A DNA stretch of 5,534 bases from an uncultured Selenomonadales bacterium. GTDB taxonomy: Bacteria > Bacillota > Negativicutes > Selenomonadales > Selenomonadaceae. Below the pieces are notes generated by a model. The model saw only the letters and a list, made by a program, of their open reading frames with translations. It was not told the origin of the DNA and did not search any database. The position numbers were made by a program, and so were the translations under genes. This document shows, one piece after another, positions 5,503 through 5,534 of this stretch. Within the stretch, counting starts at the first letter, position 1, and the number at the start of each line of letters is the position of its first letter. The stretch covers positions 1-5,534 of the forward strand of contig CAMNLS010000101.1 of the NCBI GenBank assembly GCA_946543495.1, read 5' to 3'.

Positions 5503-5534
5503 GGGGGAATTAAATCTTTCAAGCCGTATACTCC
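5503..5534 (+). CDS. rplB: 50S ribosomal protein L2 (uL2), first codons only, start codon unclear
   Basis: L2 binds 23S rRNA near the peptidyl-transferase centre and is needed for subunit joining. From 5506 the frame reads GIKSFKPYTP, matching the N-terminus MGIKSFKPYTP that I recall for Bacillota-type L2 proteins, and rplB is the expected gene after rplW. The coordinate 5503 marks where Met should be, but this codon is GGG, and the codon before it (5500-5502) is an in-frame TAA. No ATG, GTG or TTG is present in frame. Possible explanations are a base-calling or assembly error, initiation at ATT 5509 (which would give MKSFKPYTP), a downstream start outside the window, or a damaged gene copy. 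The gene assignment is good; the start is unresolved. Confidence 0.8.

Overview
The window is a piece of bacterial core translation machinery: the distal part of the str operon joined to the proximal part of the S10 operon. All genes are on the + strand, in the order fusA (5' end cut off by the window) - tuf - rpsJ - rplC - rplD - rplW - rplB (only the first codons). Gene order, strong AAGGAGG-type ribosome binding sites, frequent TTG starts and the protein sequences suggest a Bacillota-type organism. Details of EF-Tu, S10 and the L2 N-terminus (GIKSFKPYTP) remind me of Negativicutes (Selenomonas-like), but that placement is recall-based inference with low to moderate confidence.

Layout. Positions 1-2060 encode EF-G without its first few residues. 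A 49-nt spacer with a ribosome binding site leads to tuf (EF-Tu, 2110-3315). The 252-nt gap 3316-3567 is the only sizeable non-coding region. It holds a 16-bp hairpin just after tuf that lacks an adjacent U-tract, then a very good sigma70/sigmaA promoter (TTGAAA, 17 nt, TATAAT, extended -10, A/T tract upstream), then a leader of about 118 nt that can fold into a two-tier stem-loop and a second hairpin abutting the rpsJ ribosome binding site. rpsJ, rplC, rplD and rplW follow tightly packed, with a ribosome binding site overlapping the rpsJ stop and a 1-nt stop/start overlap between rplD and rplW.

How they work together. EF-Tu delivers aminoacyl-tRNA and EF-G drives translocation. S10 belongs to the 30S head (and is NusE in antitermination); L3, L4, L23 and L2 are early-assembling 50S proteins. 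The internal promoter and structured leader suggest that S10-operon output can be set apart from the str operon.

The most unusual point is at the right edge. The rplB reading frame is clear (GIKSFKPYTP), but the position where Met is expected reads GGG, directly preceded by an in-frame TAA, so no ATG, GTG or TTG start is visible. This is either a sequence error or a non-canonical initiation (for example AUU). I see no mobile elements, CRISPR, tRNA or rRNA genes and no novel accessory system; otherwise this is an ordinary conserved region.
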